5,771 nucleotides of DNA from Planococcus sp. (in: firmicutes) (lineage in GTDB: Bacteria; Bacillota; Bacilli; Bacillales_A; Planococcaceae): contig JASLAI010000173.1 of the NCBI GenBank assembly GCA_030147225.1, forward strand, positions 1-5,771, in the 5' to 3' direction. The notes beneath the pieces are model-generated. The model saw only the letters and a list, made by a program, of their open reading frames with translations. It was not told the origin of the DNA and made no database searches. The stretch's first letter is position 1. Each line of letters begins with the position of its first letter. The translations under genes and the position numbers were made by a program. Positions 1-5,372 of the stretch are shown here, piece by piece.

Positions 1-1
1 C

Positions 2-1090
2 GAAAAGGCAGCAAAATTCATCGGCATCAAAGAATTTGTTTTCCATGAATTGTTCAGAGAATATGTCATCGATCATTCGATTGCTTCAGCGACCGGACTC
101 TTCAACCTAAAGCAACTGGATTGGGATGAAGAAGCATTGACTGTTGCCGGTGTTGCACCTGAGCAGCTGTCACGGCCGGTGCCGACGACGCATGCATTGA
201 TCGGACTTGTTCCAGAACATGCGCTGTTTATGGGGATTCCTGAAGACATTCCTTTCATTATCGGCGCCAGTGATGGCGTATTGGCGAACTTAGGTGTCGA
301 TGCGATTGAACCTGGCGTTCTGGCAGTAACAATTGGTACAAGCGGCGCTATCCGAACGGTCACTACTGAACCGAAAACGGATCCGAAAGGGCGTACGTTC
401 TGCTACGCACTGACTGAAGACCATTGGGTTGTCGGCGGACCTGTCAACAATGGCGGCATTGTGCTGCGCTGGCTGCGGGACGAGTTTGCTTCCTCTGAAG
501 TGGAAACTGCGAAGCGCCTTGGCATTGATTCGTATGACGTGCTGACAAAAATCGCCGAGACGGTCAATCCGGGAGCTGACGGCCTGCTGTTCCACCCGTA
601 TTTGACGGGAGAACGGGCACCGCTTTGGGATGCCAATGCACGCGGATCGTTTTTCGGGCTCAGCATTCATCATAAGAAGCAGCATATGATTCGCTCAGTT
701 TTGGAAGGCATCGTCTTTAATTTGTACACGGTTCTGCTGGCAGTCGAAGAATTGACTGGCGAACCGACACGCATTCAAGCTTCAGGCGGCTTTGCCCGTT
801 CTGAACTGTGGCGCCAGCTGCTGGCAGATGTGTTTGATAAGCCGGTGGTTATTCCAGAAAGCTTCGAGAGCTCCTGCCTCGGTGCTGTCGTCCTTGGCAT
901 GTATGCAACAGGGGAAATTGAGAATTTCAGCATCGTTTCCGAAATGATCGGCCAGACGCATACGCATGAACCTGAAGAAGCAGCAGCCGGTGTCTATCGT
1001 GAACTGTTGCCGATTTATATCCGCCTATCACGTCTTTTGACAGAAGAATATGAGAGCATCTCGAACTTCCAACGGAAGCATCTGGGATAA
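2..1090 (+). CDS. gntK: Gluconokinase, FGGY family (5' end outside the window)
   Basis: This enzyme phosphorylates D-gluconate with ATP to 6-phosphogluconate in the cytosol, feeding the pentose phosphate pathway. The frame is open from base 2, so 362 codons are present; family members have about 510 residues, so roughly the first 150 (most of the N-terminal sugar-binding domain) are missing. The TTG at 50 is internal and should not be taken as the start. Visible FGGY features are IIGASDGVLANLG (nt 257-295) with the likely catalytic Asp at 272-274, the phosphate-binding TIGTSGA (329-349), the FGGY signature around HPYLTGERAPLWD (nt 593-631), and QASGGFARSELW (776-811) in the C-terminal ATPase domain. 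SIASATGLFNL (77-109) resembles Bacillus GntK more than xylulokinase or glycerol kinase. The next gene is not gntP or gntZ and a terminator follows at once, so this is the last gene of its transcript. Another FGGY sugar specificity is possible but less likely. Confidence 0.9.
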   Translation, partial: EKAAKFIGIKEFVFHELFREYVIDHSIASATGLFNLKQLDWDEEALTVAGVAPEQLSRPVPTTHALIGLVPEHALFMGIPEDIPFIIGASDGVLANLGVDAIEPGVLAVTIGTSGAIRTVTTEPKTDPKGRTFCYALTEDHWVVGGPVNNGGIVLRWLRDEFASSEVETAKRLGIDSYDVLTKIAETVNPGADGLLFHPYLTGERAPLWDANARGSFFGLSIHHKKQHMIRSVLEGIVFNLYTVLLAVEELTGEPTRIQASGGFARSELWRQLLADVFDKPVVIPESFESSCLGAVVLGMYATGEIENFSIVSEMIGQTHTHEPEEAAAGVYRELLPIYIRLSRLLTEEYESISNFQRKHLG

Positions 1091-1097
1091 AGTGAAG

Positions 1098-1134
1098 CAC
1101 CCGGGACCAGAAAGCTGGTTTCGGGTGTTTTTTT
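1098..1134 (+). terminator. Rho-independent terminator of gntK
   Basis: It starts 7 bases after the gntK stop codon. The arm CACCCGGGACCAG (1098-1110) pairs with CTGGTTTCGGGTG (1115-1127) over 13 positions, two of them G-T wobbles, around an AAAG loop. Seven T residues (1128-1134) follow directly. This is a textbook intrinsic terminator on the + strand and should isolate gntK from the downstream genes. Confidence 0.93.
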
Positions 1135-1193
1135 ATATCTATTTCTTGGGAATATTTTCTTTATTTATTTGAATAAACCCTGTTAGCTGGTTT

Positions 1194-1293
1194 TATGCAC
1201 GTTTAGAAAAAATTATGCACGTTCAAGGTGATATGTGCACGTTCAGCAGAAGATATGCACGCTTAAAATGAAATATGCACGTTCAGCAGAATT
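1194..1293. repeat. Five direct repeats with exact 20-bp period, core TATGCACGTTCA
   Basis: The core TATGCACG begins at 1194, 1214, 1234 (as TGTGCACG), 1254 and 1274, so the period is exactly 20 bp. Bases after the core follow TTCAGCAGAA in copies 3 and 5 and drift to A-rich sequence in copies 1, 2 and 4. The array is phased at about two helical turns. It lies between the gntK terminator and the promoter of the next gene. It could be an operator array for a DNA-binding protein, a drifting tandem satellite, or a copy of a family dispersed in the genome. I cannot tell these apart from one locus. Confidence 0.85.
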
Positions 1294-1359
1294 TTCCGCT
1301 AGAATAAATCAAACAATCAGAAAACGAGTGAAAAATATCTATAATTTTCCAATCTCACA

Positions 1360-1368
1360 TGATACGAT
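1360..1368 (+). promoter_or_regulatory. Candidate extended -10 promoter for the flavoprotein gene
   Basis: TGATACGAT fits the TGnTAnnAT pattern of an extended -10 element for the vegetative sigma factor. No good -35 hexamer lies 16-18 bp upstream, which is tolerated by extended -10 promoters. The start point would fall about 6-8 bases downstream, near 1374-1376, at the first paired base of the structured leader. A TATAAT at 1340-1345 is an alternative -10 but also lacks a -35. The call rests only on motif match and position. Confidence 0.35.
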
Positions 1369-1375
1369 AAAGAGA

Positions 1376-1494
1376 AACTTCAATCAGTGGGGCATCCCCA
1401 CGGATTGTTAGTTGATCCAATCGGGCTTTTATGGTCAGTGGATCTCCCGCTTGCAGAGCGGGAGTAATACTGACCGTTAAAGCGGGATAAAAGC
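1376..1494 (+). promoter_or_regulatory. Structured RNA leader or hairpin element upstream of the flavoprotein gene
   Basis: Two folded modules can be drawn. Module 1: AACT (1376-1379) pairs with AGTT (1410-1413), CAATC (1381-1385) with GATTG (1403-1407), and GTGGGG (1387-1392) with CCCCAC (1396-1401) around a CAT loop, with an A-G mismatch between the last two stems. Module 2: GCTTTTA (1425-1431) pairs with TAAAAGC (1488-1494), enclosing GGTCAGT (1433-1439) with ACTGACC (1469-1475), which encloses CTCCCGCT (1444-1451) with AGCGGGAG (1457-1464). No U-tract follows, so it is not a terminator in this form. I do not recognise a named riboswitch class. It may be a cis-regulatory leader, or a copy of a structured repeat dispersed in Bacillales intergenic regions; the second idea comes from an unverified impression of similar sequences. 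Confidence 0.6.
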
Positions 1495-1530
1495 AGTACT
1501 GAAACATTCAACATCAAGGGGGATGTACGG

Positions 1531-3201
1531 ATGGAATTCGATGCGATTGTAGTAGGGGCAGGCCTTGCGGGGCTGGTGGCAGCAGCGGAAATCGCTGATG
1601 CGGGCAAAAAAGTGTTGTTGTTGGACCAGGAACCGGAAGCGTCCTTCGGCGGACAGGCGTGGTGGTCGTTCGGCGGGTTGTTTTTGATCGATTCGCCCGA
1701 ACAGCGTCGAATGGGCATTAACGATTCAAAGGAATTGGCTTGGCAGGACTGGCTTGGGGCAGCCGGCTTTGATAGAGAACAGGACGAGGATTATTGGGGC
1801 AGAAAATGGGCGGAAGCTTACGTGGATTTTGCGGCGAATGAAAAACGCACGTGGCTTGCGGGCATGGGCGTCAAGTTCTTTCCAGTCGTCGGCTGGGCAG
1901 AGCGCGGCGGTTACTTGGCGGAAGGGCACGGCAATTCGGTTCCGCGCTTCCACATCGTCTGGGGTACTGGGCCTGGGATCGTGGCACCTTTCGAGCGCCG
2001 GGTCCGAGAACACATGAAAAACGGACTTGTTGATTACCGGCCAAGGCATCAAGTAGATGAACTGCTGACCGAAGGAGAAACTGTGACCGGTGTATCCGGA
2101 TCGTTACTGGAACCGAGTGAAGCTAAGCGAGGAGAAGCCAGTTCACGGCAAGTTGTCGCTAATTTCCGCTGCGAAGCAAAGGCTGTCGTCGTGACAAGCG
2201 GCGGCATTGGCGGCAATCATGAATTGATCAGAAAAAACTGGCCGAGCCGTTTAGGAAAAGCACCGGAAACCATGCTGTCCGGAGTACCGGCGCATGTCGA
2301 TGGCAGAATGCTTGCCATTACAGAAAAAGCAGGCGGCCGAATCGTTAACCGCGACCGGATGTGGCATTACACAGAAGGCATTAAGAATTGGAATCCGGTC
2401 TGGAGCAAACACGGCATCCGGATTTTGCCGGGACCTTCATCGATGTGGTTTGACGCCGCCGGCAACCGTTTCCTGGCACCTAATTTTCCGGGATTCGATA
2501 CACTCGGAACGCTCGAAACTATCCAAAAAACAGGCTACAGCTATTCTTGGTTTATTCTGACGCAAAAGATTATTGAGAAGGAGTTTGCGCTGTCGGGTTC
2601 TGAACAAAACCCGGATTTGACCGGCAAGAGCATTCCGCAAGTGTTATCCCGTGTCCGCGCTGGAGCAACGGCACCTGTACAGGCGTTTATGGACAAGGGA
2701 GAAGACTTTATCGTAGCGGCGACATTGGAGGAATTGGTGGAAGGCATGAACAGGCTGACCGGAGAACAGCTGGTGGACTTTGGGCACATCAAACAGCAAA
2801 TCGAAGCGCGCGACCGGCAGCTCGACAATCCCTTCTCAAAAGATCTGCAGATTACAGCGATGCGCGGTGCCCGGAATTACCGGGGCGACCGGCTGATTCG
2901 AGTAGCAGCACCGCATAAATTACTGGACCGCAAAAAAGGGCCGCTTATTGCGGTTCGCTTGAATATCGTCAGCCGTAAAACTTTGGGGGGCCTGCAGACA
3001 GATTTAGCGGCGAGGGTATTGAATGATAATGGACAGCCCGTTCCCGGATTGTATGCCGCAGGAGAAGTGGCCGGGTTTGGAGGCGGTGGTGTCCATGGCT
3101 ACCGTTCGCTCGAAGGAACGTTTCTCGGAGGCTGTCTGTTTTCTGGAAGAACAGCGGGAAGGGCGGTAGCAGGCGAAGGAGGGGCCGGAAATGATGTTTG
3201 A
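1531..3201 (+). CDS. FAD-binding dehydrogenase, fumarate reductase/KstD-like flavoprotein
   Basis: This 556-aa protein belongs to the FAD_binding_2 superfamily (fumarate reductase/succinate dehydrogenase flavoprotein, 3-ketosteroid delta-1-dehydrogenase) and matches the pattern of the uncharacterised 'putative FAD-binding dehydrogenase' group. The Rossmann dinucleotide motif GAGLAG is at residues 9-14, with Asp32 ending the second strand. GGQAWWSFGG (40-49) suits the FAD/active-site loop. VVVTSGGIGG (219-228) and the C-terminal block from GGLQTD (487) through YAAGEVAGFGGGG (508-520) to FSGRTAGR (537-544) complete the FAD domain. The insert between them should be the substrate cap. There is no signal peptide, Tat motif or membrane segment, so it is cytosolic. 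The ATG has an AAGGGGGA site (1516-1523) with 7-base spacing. It overlaps the next gene by 11 bp. The substrate is unknown; steroid activity is not shown by the sequence. Confidence 0.88.
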   Translation: MEFDAIVVGAGLAGLVAAAEIADAGKKVLLLDQEPEASFGGQAWWSFGGLFLIDSPEQRRMGINDSKELAWQDWLGAAGFDREQDEDYWGRKWAEAYVDFAANEKRTWLAGMGVKFFPVVGWAERGGYLAEGHGNSVPRFHIVWGTGPGIVAPFERRVREHMKNGLVDYRPRHQVDELLTEGETVTGVSGSLLEPSEAKRGEASSRQVVANFRCEAKAVVVTSGGIGGNHELIRKNWPSRLGKAPETMLSGVPAHVDGRMLAITEKAGGRIVNRDRMWHYTEGIKNWNPVWSKHGIRILPGPSSMWFDAAGNRFLAPNFPGFDTLGTLETIQKTGYSYSWFILTQKIIEKEFALSGSEQNPDLTGKSIPQVLSRVRAGATAPVQAFMDKGEDFIVAATLEELVEGMNRLTGEQLVDFGHIKQQIEARDRQLDNPFSKDLQITAMRGARNYRGDRLIRVAAPHKLLDRKKGPLIAVRLNIVSRKTLGGLQTDLAARVLNDNGQPVPGLYAAGEVAGFGGGGVHGYRSLEGTFLGGCLFSGRTAGRAVAGEGGAGNDV

Positions 3202-3622
3202 AGATGCAGGCTGGCGTTTCGTCCTTTTTTTGCTAGGGGCTGGATCCAGTATCTATTTGGTGAATATACTTTTAAGAAAAATTTTTGGTGTGGAAAGAAA
3301 AGAATTTTTTTCGGATAATCGTGTAAATGAAGCGCATAAAAAATGGGACAGAATCGCAAGTGGCTTATCCGCTGTCATTGTGTTTGTCGCGTCGTTTGCA
3401 GTTTATGAATATGGTCCAGCCGCCAGCCTGTATTTATTGCTGATGACTGCAGCTGTAGGTCTTGTACAGGTATTGGTTCGCGCAGGATTTGAAAAAAGAT
3501 ACGCAGAAAACCCGAATGAGTATCTGTATACACTCTGTGAATCGTTGACAGGAACAGTTATTATTGTCACTTTTGGCGTGAGTTTGTTTCCGGAATTGCT
3601 CGGTTATATGTTCAATATATAA
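3191..3622 (+). CDS. Four-helix integral membrane protein, DUF4181-like
   Basis: This 143-aa protein has four hydrophobic segments at about residues 9-28, 55-74, 78-98 and 118-138. The loop after helix 1, with GVERKEFFS (33-41) and NEAHKKWDR (46-54), resembles the conserved region of DUF4181 membrane proteins of Bacillales; this assignment is from memory of the family. Function is unknown. The gene starts inside the 3' end of the flavoprotein gene (11-bp overlap) with a strong AGGAGGGG site at 3177-3184, so translational coupling is likely. A second ATG follows immediately at 3194 and would fit the site equally well. The only histidine (His49) is in a loop, so a heme-binding anchor of the succinate dehydrogenase type is not supported. 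A membrane partner role for the flavoprotein is possible but is only inferred from linkage. Confidence 0.75.
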   Translation: MMFEDAGWRFVLFLLGAGSSIYLVNILLRKIFGVERKEFFSDNRVNEAHKKWDRIASGLSAVIVFVASFAVYEYGPAASLYLLLMTAAVGLVQVLVRAGFEKRYAENPNEYLYTLCESLTGTVIIVTFGVSLFPELLGYMFNI

Positions 3623-3642
3623 AACCTTAGGGGGAATTAGAA

Positions 3643-3807
3643 ATGGGCGACATTATTGCAGTACTTGCTGTACTTTTCCCTATTTTTATCGTGGCTATGG
3701 CAGTGAGATGGGTCCGGATGATTCGCATCAATTCAGAAAAGCAAATCCAGCAAAATGAAGAAATTATCAGCTTGCTGAAAGAGAACAGGGAGAGAAAAAG
3801 CCTGTGA
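3643..3807 (+). CDS. 54-aa membrane microprotein, unknown function
   Basis: ATG at 3643 follows an AGGGGGA site (3629-3635) by 7 bases and opens a 54-codon frame ending in TGA at 3805-3807. The product begins MGDIIAVLAVLFPIFIVAMA, a single N-terminal hydrophobic segment (about residues 3-21), then a basic stretch WVRMIRIN (23-30) and a hydrophilic Gln/Glu/Lys-rich tail (31-54) that could form a short coiled coil. By the positive-inside rule the tail should be cytoplasmic. It lies 20 bp after the membrane protein gene and overlaps the next GNAT start by 4 bp (GTGA), a classic coupled arrangement that supports its being translated. It resembles the small 'hypothetical' membrane proteins common in Bacillales; no family is recognised. 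Confidence 0.7.
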   Translation: MGDIIAVLAVLFPIFIVAMAVRWVRMIRINSEKQIQQNEEIISLLKENRERKSL

Positions 3808-4208
3808 ACAGATTAAAAGATGTGTTGATTCGGCAATACCGCGAAAATGATTTTCCAGCTATCCAACAGTTAAACAGCCAGGAACATTGGAATAATCTTG
3901 TCGCAAAAGAGCAGGATACAAAGCAGGCTTGGACCAATTCGACAATTGCAGTCGTGGCTGAAATAGATGGACAAGTGGTCGGTTATTTGCGTGGGCTGAC
4001 AGACGGCTCTATTTCCTTGTATATTTGCGAAGTACTGATCGGCCAAGCTCACAGACAATCAGGTATTGGAAAACAACTCATGCACTATGTTCACAGTCTC
4101 TACCCGAAAACCCGCATAGAGTTGTTGGCCAGCAGCAGCTCCCGTACCTTTTACGAAGCGCAGGGGTACCGGTCTTTTTATGGTTTCCGCAAAACAATAG
4201 AGGAATAA
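3804..4208 (+). CDS. GNAT family N-acetyltransferase (short form)
   Basis: This 134-aa protein is predicted to transfer acetyl from acetyl-CoA to an amine; the substrate is unknown. The N-terminus VLIRQYRENDFPAI (7-20) is a typical first strand and helix of the fold. AVVAEIDGQVVGYL (49-62) gives the central strands. Motif A with the pyrophosphate-binding loop is VLIGQAHRQSGIGKQLM (77-93), where R84-Q-S-G87-I-G89 matches R/Q-x-x-G-x-G/A. Motif B is around RTFYEAQGY (114-122), with Tyr117 a candidate general acid. It starts with GTG, overlapping the microprotein stop by 4 bp, with a GGGAG-type site at 3788-3792. It lacks the RimJ/RimL-type features of the three downstream acetyltransferases, so it is a different subfamily, not a recent duplicate. 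A 61-bp spacer with parS follows. Confidence 0.87.
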   Translation: MNRLKDVLIRQYRENDFPAIQQLNSQEHWNNLVAKEQDTKQAWTNSTIAVVAEIDGQVVGYLRGLTDGSISLYICEVLIGQAHRQSGIGKQLMHYVHSLYPKTRIELLASSSSRTFYEAQGYRSFYGFRKTIEE

Positions 4209-4227
4209 AGACAACTTGGCTATGAGC

Positions 4228-4243
4228 TGTTTCACGTGGAACG
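4228..4243. other. parS centromere site (ParB/Spo0J binding)
   Basis: TGTTTCACGTGGAACG differs at only the last base from the Bacillus subtilis parS sequence written on this strand, TGTTTCACGTGGAACA (its complement is the classic TGTTCCACGTGAAACA). The CACGTG core and both GTTTC/GGAAC flanks are intact. It lies in the 61-bp spacer between two GNAT genes, upstream of the ribosome binding site at 4253-4259, and no U-tract follows, so it is not a terminator. In Bacillota, ParB (Spo0J) binds such sites, spreads as a CTP-dependent clamp and loads SMC condensin. parS sites cluster near oriC, which suggests an origin-proximal position for the window. Confidence 0.85.
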
Positions 4244-4269
4244 TTTTAACATAAGGGAGCGATGTCTAA

Positions 4270-4809
4270 ATGAGGGGCGAACAAGTACATATCAGATTCT
4301 TGCGTGCCGAGGATGCAGCAGAAAAGCTGAGGCTGGAGGTAGAGAACCGTGCTTTTTTTGAAGCATACTCAATGACCCGCTACAGCGACTTCTATACATT
4401 GCCGATGCAGCAGGAGCTGATTGAGATTTATGCAGAACAAAAGGAAAACGATCAGGCATACAGCTTTGGAATATTCGAAAATGAAGCGAATGTATTGGTG
4501 GGAACGATCAGTTTAGTTCAAGTGATGAGAGGTCCATTGCAAAATGCCGTCTTAGGATACGCGATGGATAAAAAATATAATAATAAAGGGTACACCACAG
4601 AAGCGGTCAAACTGATTGTTGCCTATGGTTTTCAAAAGCTGGCTTTACATCGTATTGAGGCTGGGGTTATGCCGGGAAATGATGCGTCTATTCGGGTTTT
4701 GGAAAAGGCAGGCTTCCATAAGGAAGGACTTGCAGTGAAAAATGTTCAGATCAACGGCGAATGGCGGGATCATCAAGTACTTGCCTGCATCAATCCGAGA
4801 GATTACTGA
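4270..4809 (+). CDS. GNAT acetyltransferase, RimJ/RimL type (YjcK-like)
   Basis: This 179-aa protein fits the RimJ/RimL branch of the GNAT fold, whose known members acetylate protein N-termini, spermidine, antibiotics or other amines; the substrate here is unknown. VHIRFLRAED (6-15) is the typical start, VLVGTISL (75-82) the central strand, and AVLGYAMDKKYNNKGYTTEA (93-112) motif A. HRIEAGVMPGNDASIRVLEKAGF (in two parts, 127-136 and 137-149) is the motif B region with conserved Asn137 and Ser140. The C-terminal KNVQINGEWRDHQVLA (157-172) recalls B. subtilis YjcK. The pyrophosphate loop is N-N-K-G-Y-T, without the usual Trp before it. ATG at 4270 follows AAGGGAG (4253-4259) by 10 bases. The next acetyltransferase begins 29 bp after its stop. 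Confidence 0.88.
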   Translation: MRGEQVHIRFLRAEDAAEKLRLEVENRAFFEAYSMTRYSDFYTLPMQQELIEIYAEQKENDQAYSFGIFENEANVLVGTISLVQVMRGPLQNAVLGYAMDKKYNNKGYTTEAVKLIVAYGFQKLALHRIEAGVMPGNDASIRVLEKAGFHKEGLAVKNVQINGEWRDHQVLACINPRDY

Positions 4810-4820
4810 AAAGAGATATC

Positions 4821-4830
4821 AAGGAAGGAG
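4821..4830 (+). promoter_or_regulatory. Ribosome binding site fixing a GTG start at 4839
   Basis: AAGGAAGGAG ends 8 bases before GTG at 4839. The frame is open further upstream to an ATG at 4761, but that start lies inside the preceding gene with no good site in front of it, and its extra 26 residues do not resemble a GNAT N-terminus. The site therefore settles on the GTG. Confidence 0.85.
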
Positions 4831-4838
4831 CTGTTTGC

Positions 4839-5372
4839 GTGTATATTCAGTCTGACAGGCTCGAGTTTCGAGCTTATACAGATGAAGATTTTCATTTCTT
4901 ATGGTCGTTATTGGCGGATTCCGAGATGGTCCGCTATATCGGCAAAGGACAGACTAGAGACAGAAGTGAAGCGCTGGAGTTTCTTTATTGGATCTATCGT
5001 TCCTATAAGGAAAATCCGAAAGGCGGTCTCCGGTTGCTGATTCGAAAAGAGGATGGCAGGCGAATCGGACATGCCGGACTGGTGTACCAAAACATTGAAG
5101 GCATTGATGAGCTGGAAGTTGGTTATTGGATCGCTAAAGAATTTTGGGGACAAGGTTACGCGAAAGAGGCAGCTGGGGCTTTACGTGATTATGGACTGCA
5201 TCAGCTGGATCGACAAAGACTGATTTCGCTGATTCAGCCTGGCAATAAAGCTTCGCAAAAAGTAGCGCGTCATATCGGAATGGCAGTGGAAAAAGAAATT
5301 GTGCTGTCTGGGAAAAGTGTCTGCGTCTACGCCATTGAAAAGGAGAAGAGCGATGGATTTTCCGATTTTTGA
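4839..5372 (+). CDS. GNAT acetyltransferase, RimJ/RimL type
   Basis: Starting at GTG 4839 the product has 177 residues, the normal size of this branch. SDRLEFRAYTDEDF (5-18) is the family's usual opening. RRIGHAGLVY (74-83) is the central strand. ELEVGYWIAKEFWGQGYAKE (91-110) is motif A, with the acetyl-CoA loop W103-G-Q-G-Y-A108. QPGNKASQKVARHIGM (133-148) is the motif B region with Asn136. The tail is charged (EKEKSDGFSDF). The substrate is unknown. The gene lies 29 bp after the YjcK-like gene and its last 20 bases overlap the next GNAT gene, whose ribosome binding site lies within it, so translational coupling is likely. It is clearly related to, but strongly diverged from, its two neighbours. 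Confidence 0.88.
   Translation: MYIQSDRLEFRAYTDEDFHFLWSLLADSEMVRYIGKGQTRDRSEALEFLYWIYRSYKENPKGGLRLLIRKEDGRRIGHAGLVYQNIEGIDELEVGYWIAKEFWGQGYAKEAAGALRDYGLHQLDRQRLISLIQPGNKASQKVARHIGMAVEKEIVLSGKSVCVYAIEKEKSDGFSDF

Larger units (their letters stand above)
1091..1530. other. Non-coding spacer between gntK and the flavoprotein gene
   Basis: This 440-bp stretch has no convincing gene. In order it holds the gntK terminator (1098-1134), an AT-rich stretch (1135-1193) in which I see nothing specific, a five-copy 20-bp direct repeat (1194-1293), another AT-rich stretch ending in a candidate extended -10 promoter (1360-1368), a structured leader (1376-1494) and the ribosome binding site of the flavoprotein gene (1516-1523). 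A reverse-strand open frame crossing 1380-1718 is the antisense of the leader and of the flavoprotein N-terminus. Confidence 0.7.

Noticed and set aside
290..685. Reverse-strand open frames inside gntK
   Set aside because: They lie antisense to conserved FGGY motifs and lack any supporting signal.
1194..1293. The regular repeats as a CRISPR array
   Set aside because: The period is only 20 bp with a core of 8-12 bp and no spacers of CRISPR length; no cas genes are present.
1340..1345. TATAAT as the -10 box of the flavoprotein promoter
   Set aside because: No -35-like hexamer lies at 16-18 bp and there is no upstream TG; the extended -10 at 1360-1368 is the better candidate.
1376..1494. The leader as an end or guide RNA of an IS200/IS605-type element
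   Set aside because: No transposase or TnpB frame is nearby and no matching second end was found in the window.
1380..1718. Reverse-strand open frame of 112 codons across the leader and flavoprotein start
   Set aside because: It has no recognisable domain, runs antisense to a clear gene and a structured element, and has Ser/Pro/Asn-rich composition typical of a shadow frame.
4218..4229. GGCTATGAGCTG occurs here and again at 5638-5649, where it encodes G-Y-E-L of a GNAT motif A; possible remnant of a GNAT gene
   Set aside because: The match is only 12 bp and the sequence around it shows no further GNAT similarity; chance is the simpler explanation.
4209..4269. A terminator between the first and second GNAT genes
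   Set aside because: The only palindrome is the parS site, whose stem would have no U-tract after it; no other stable hairpin is visible.
4761..4838. N-terminal extension of the third acetyltransferase from ATG 4761
   Set aside because: It would overlap the preceding gene by 49 bp without a ribosome binding site, whereas GTG 4839 has an ideal one.
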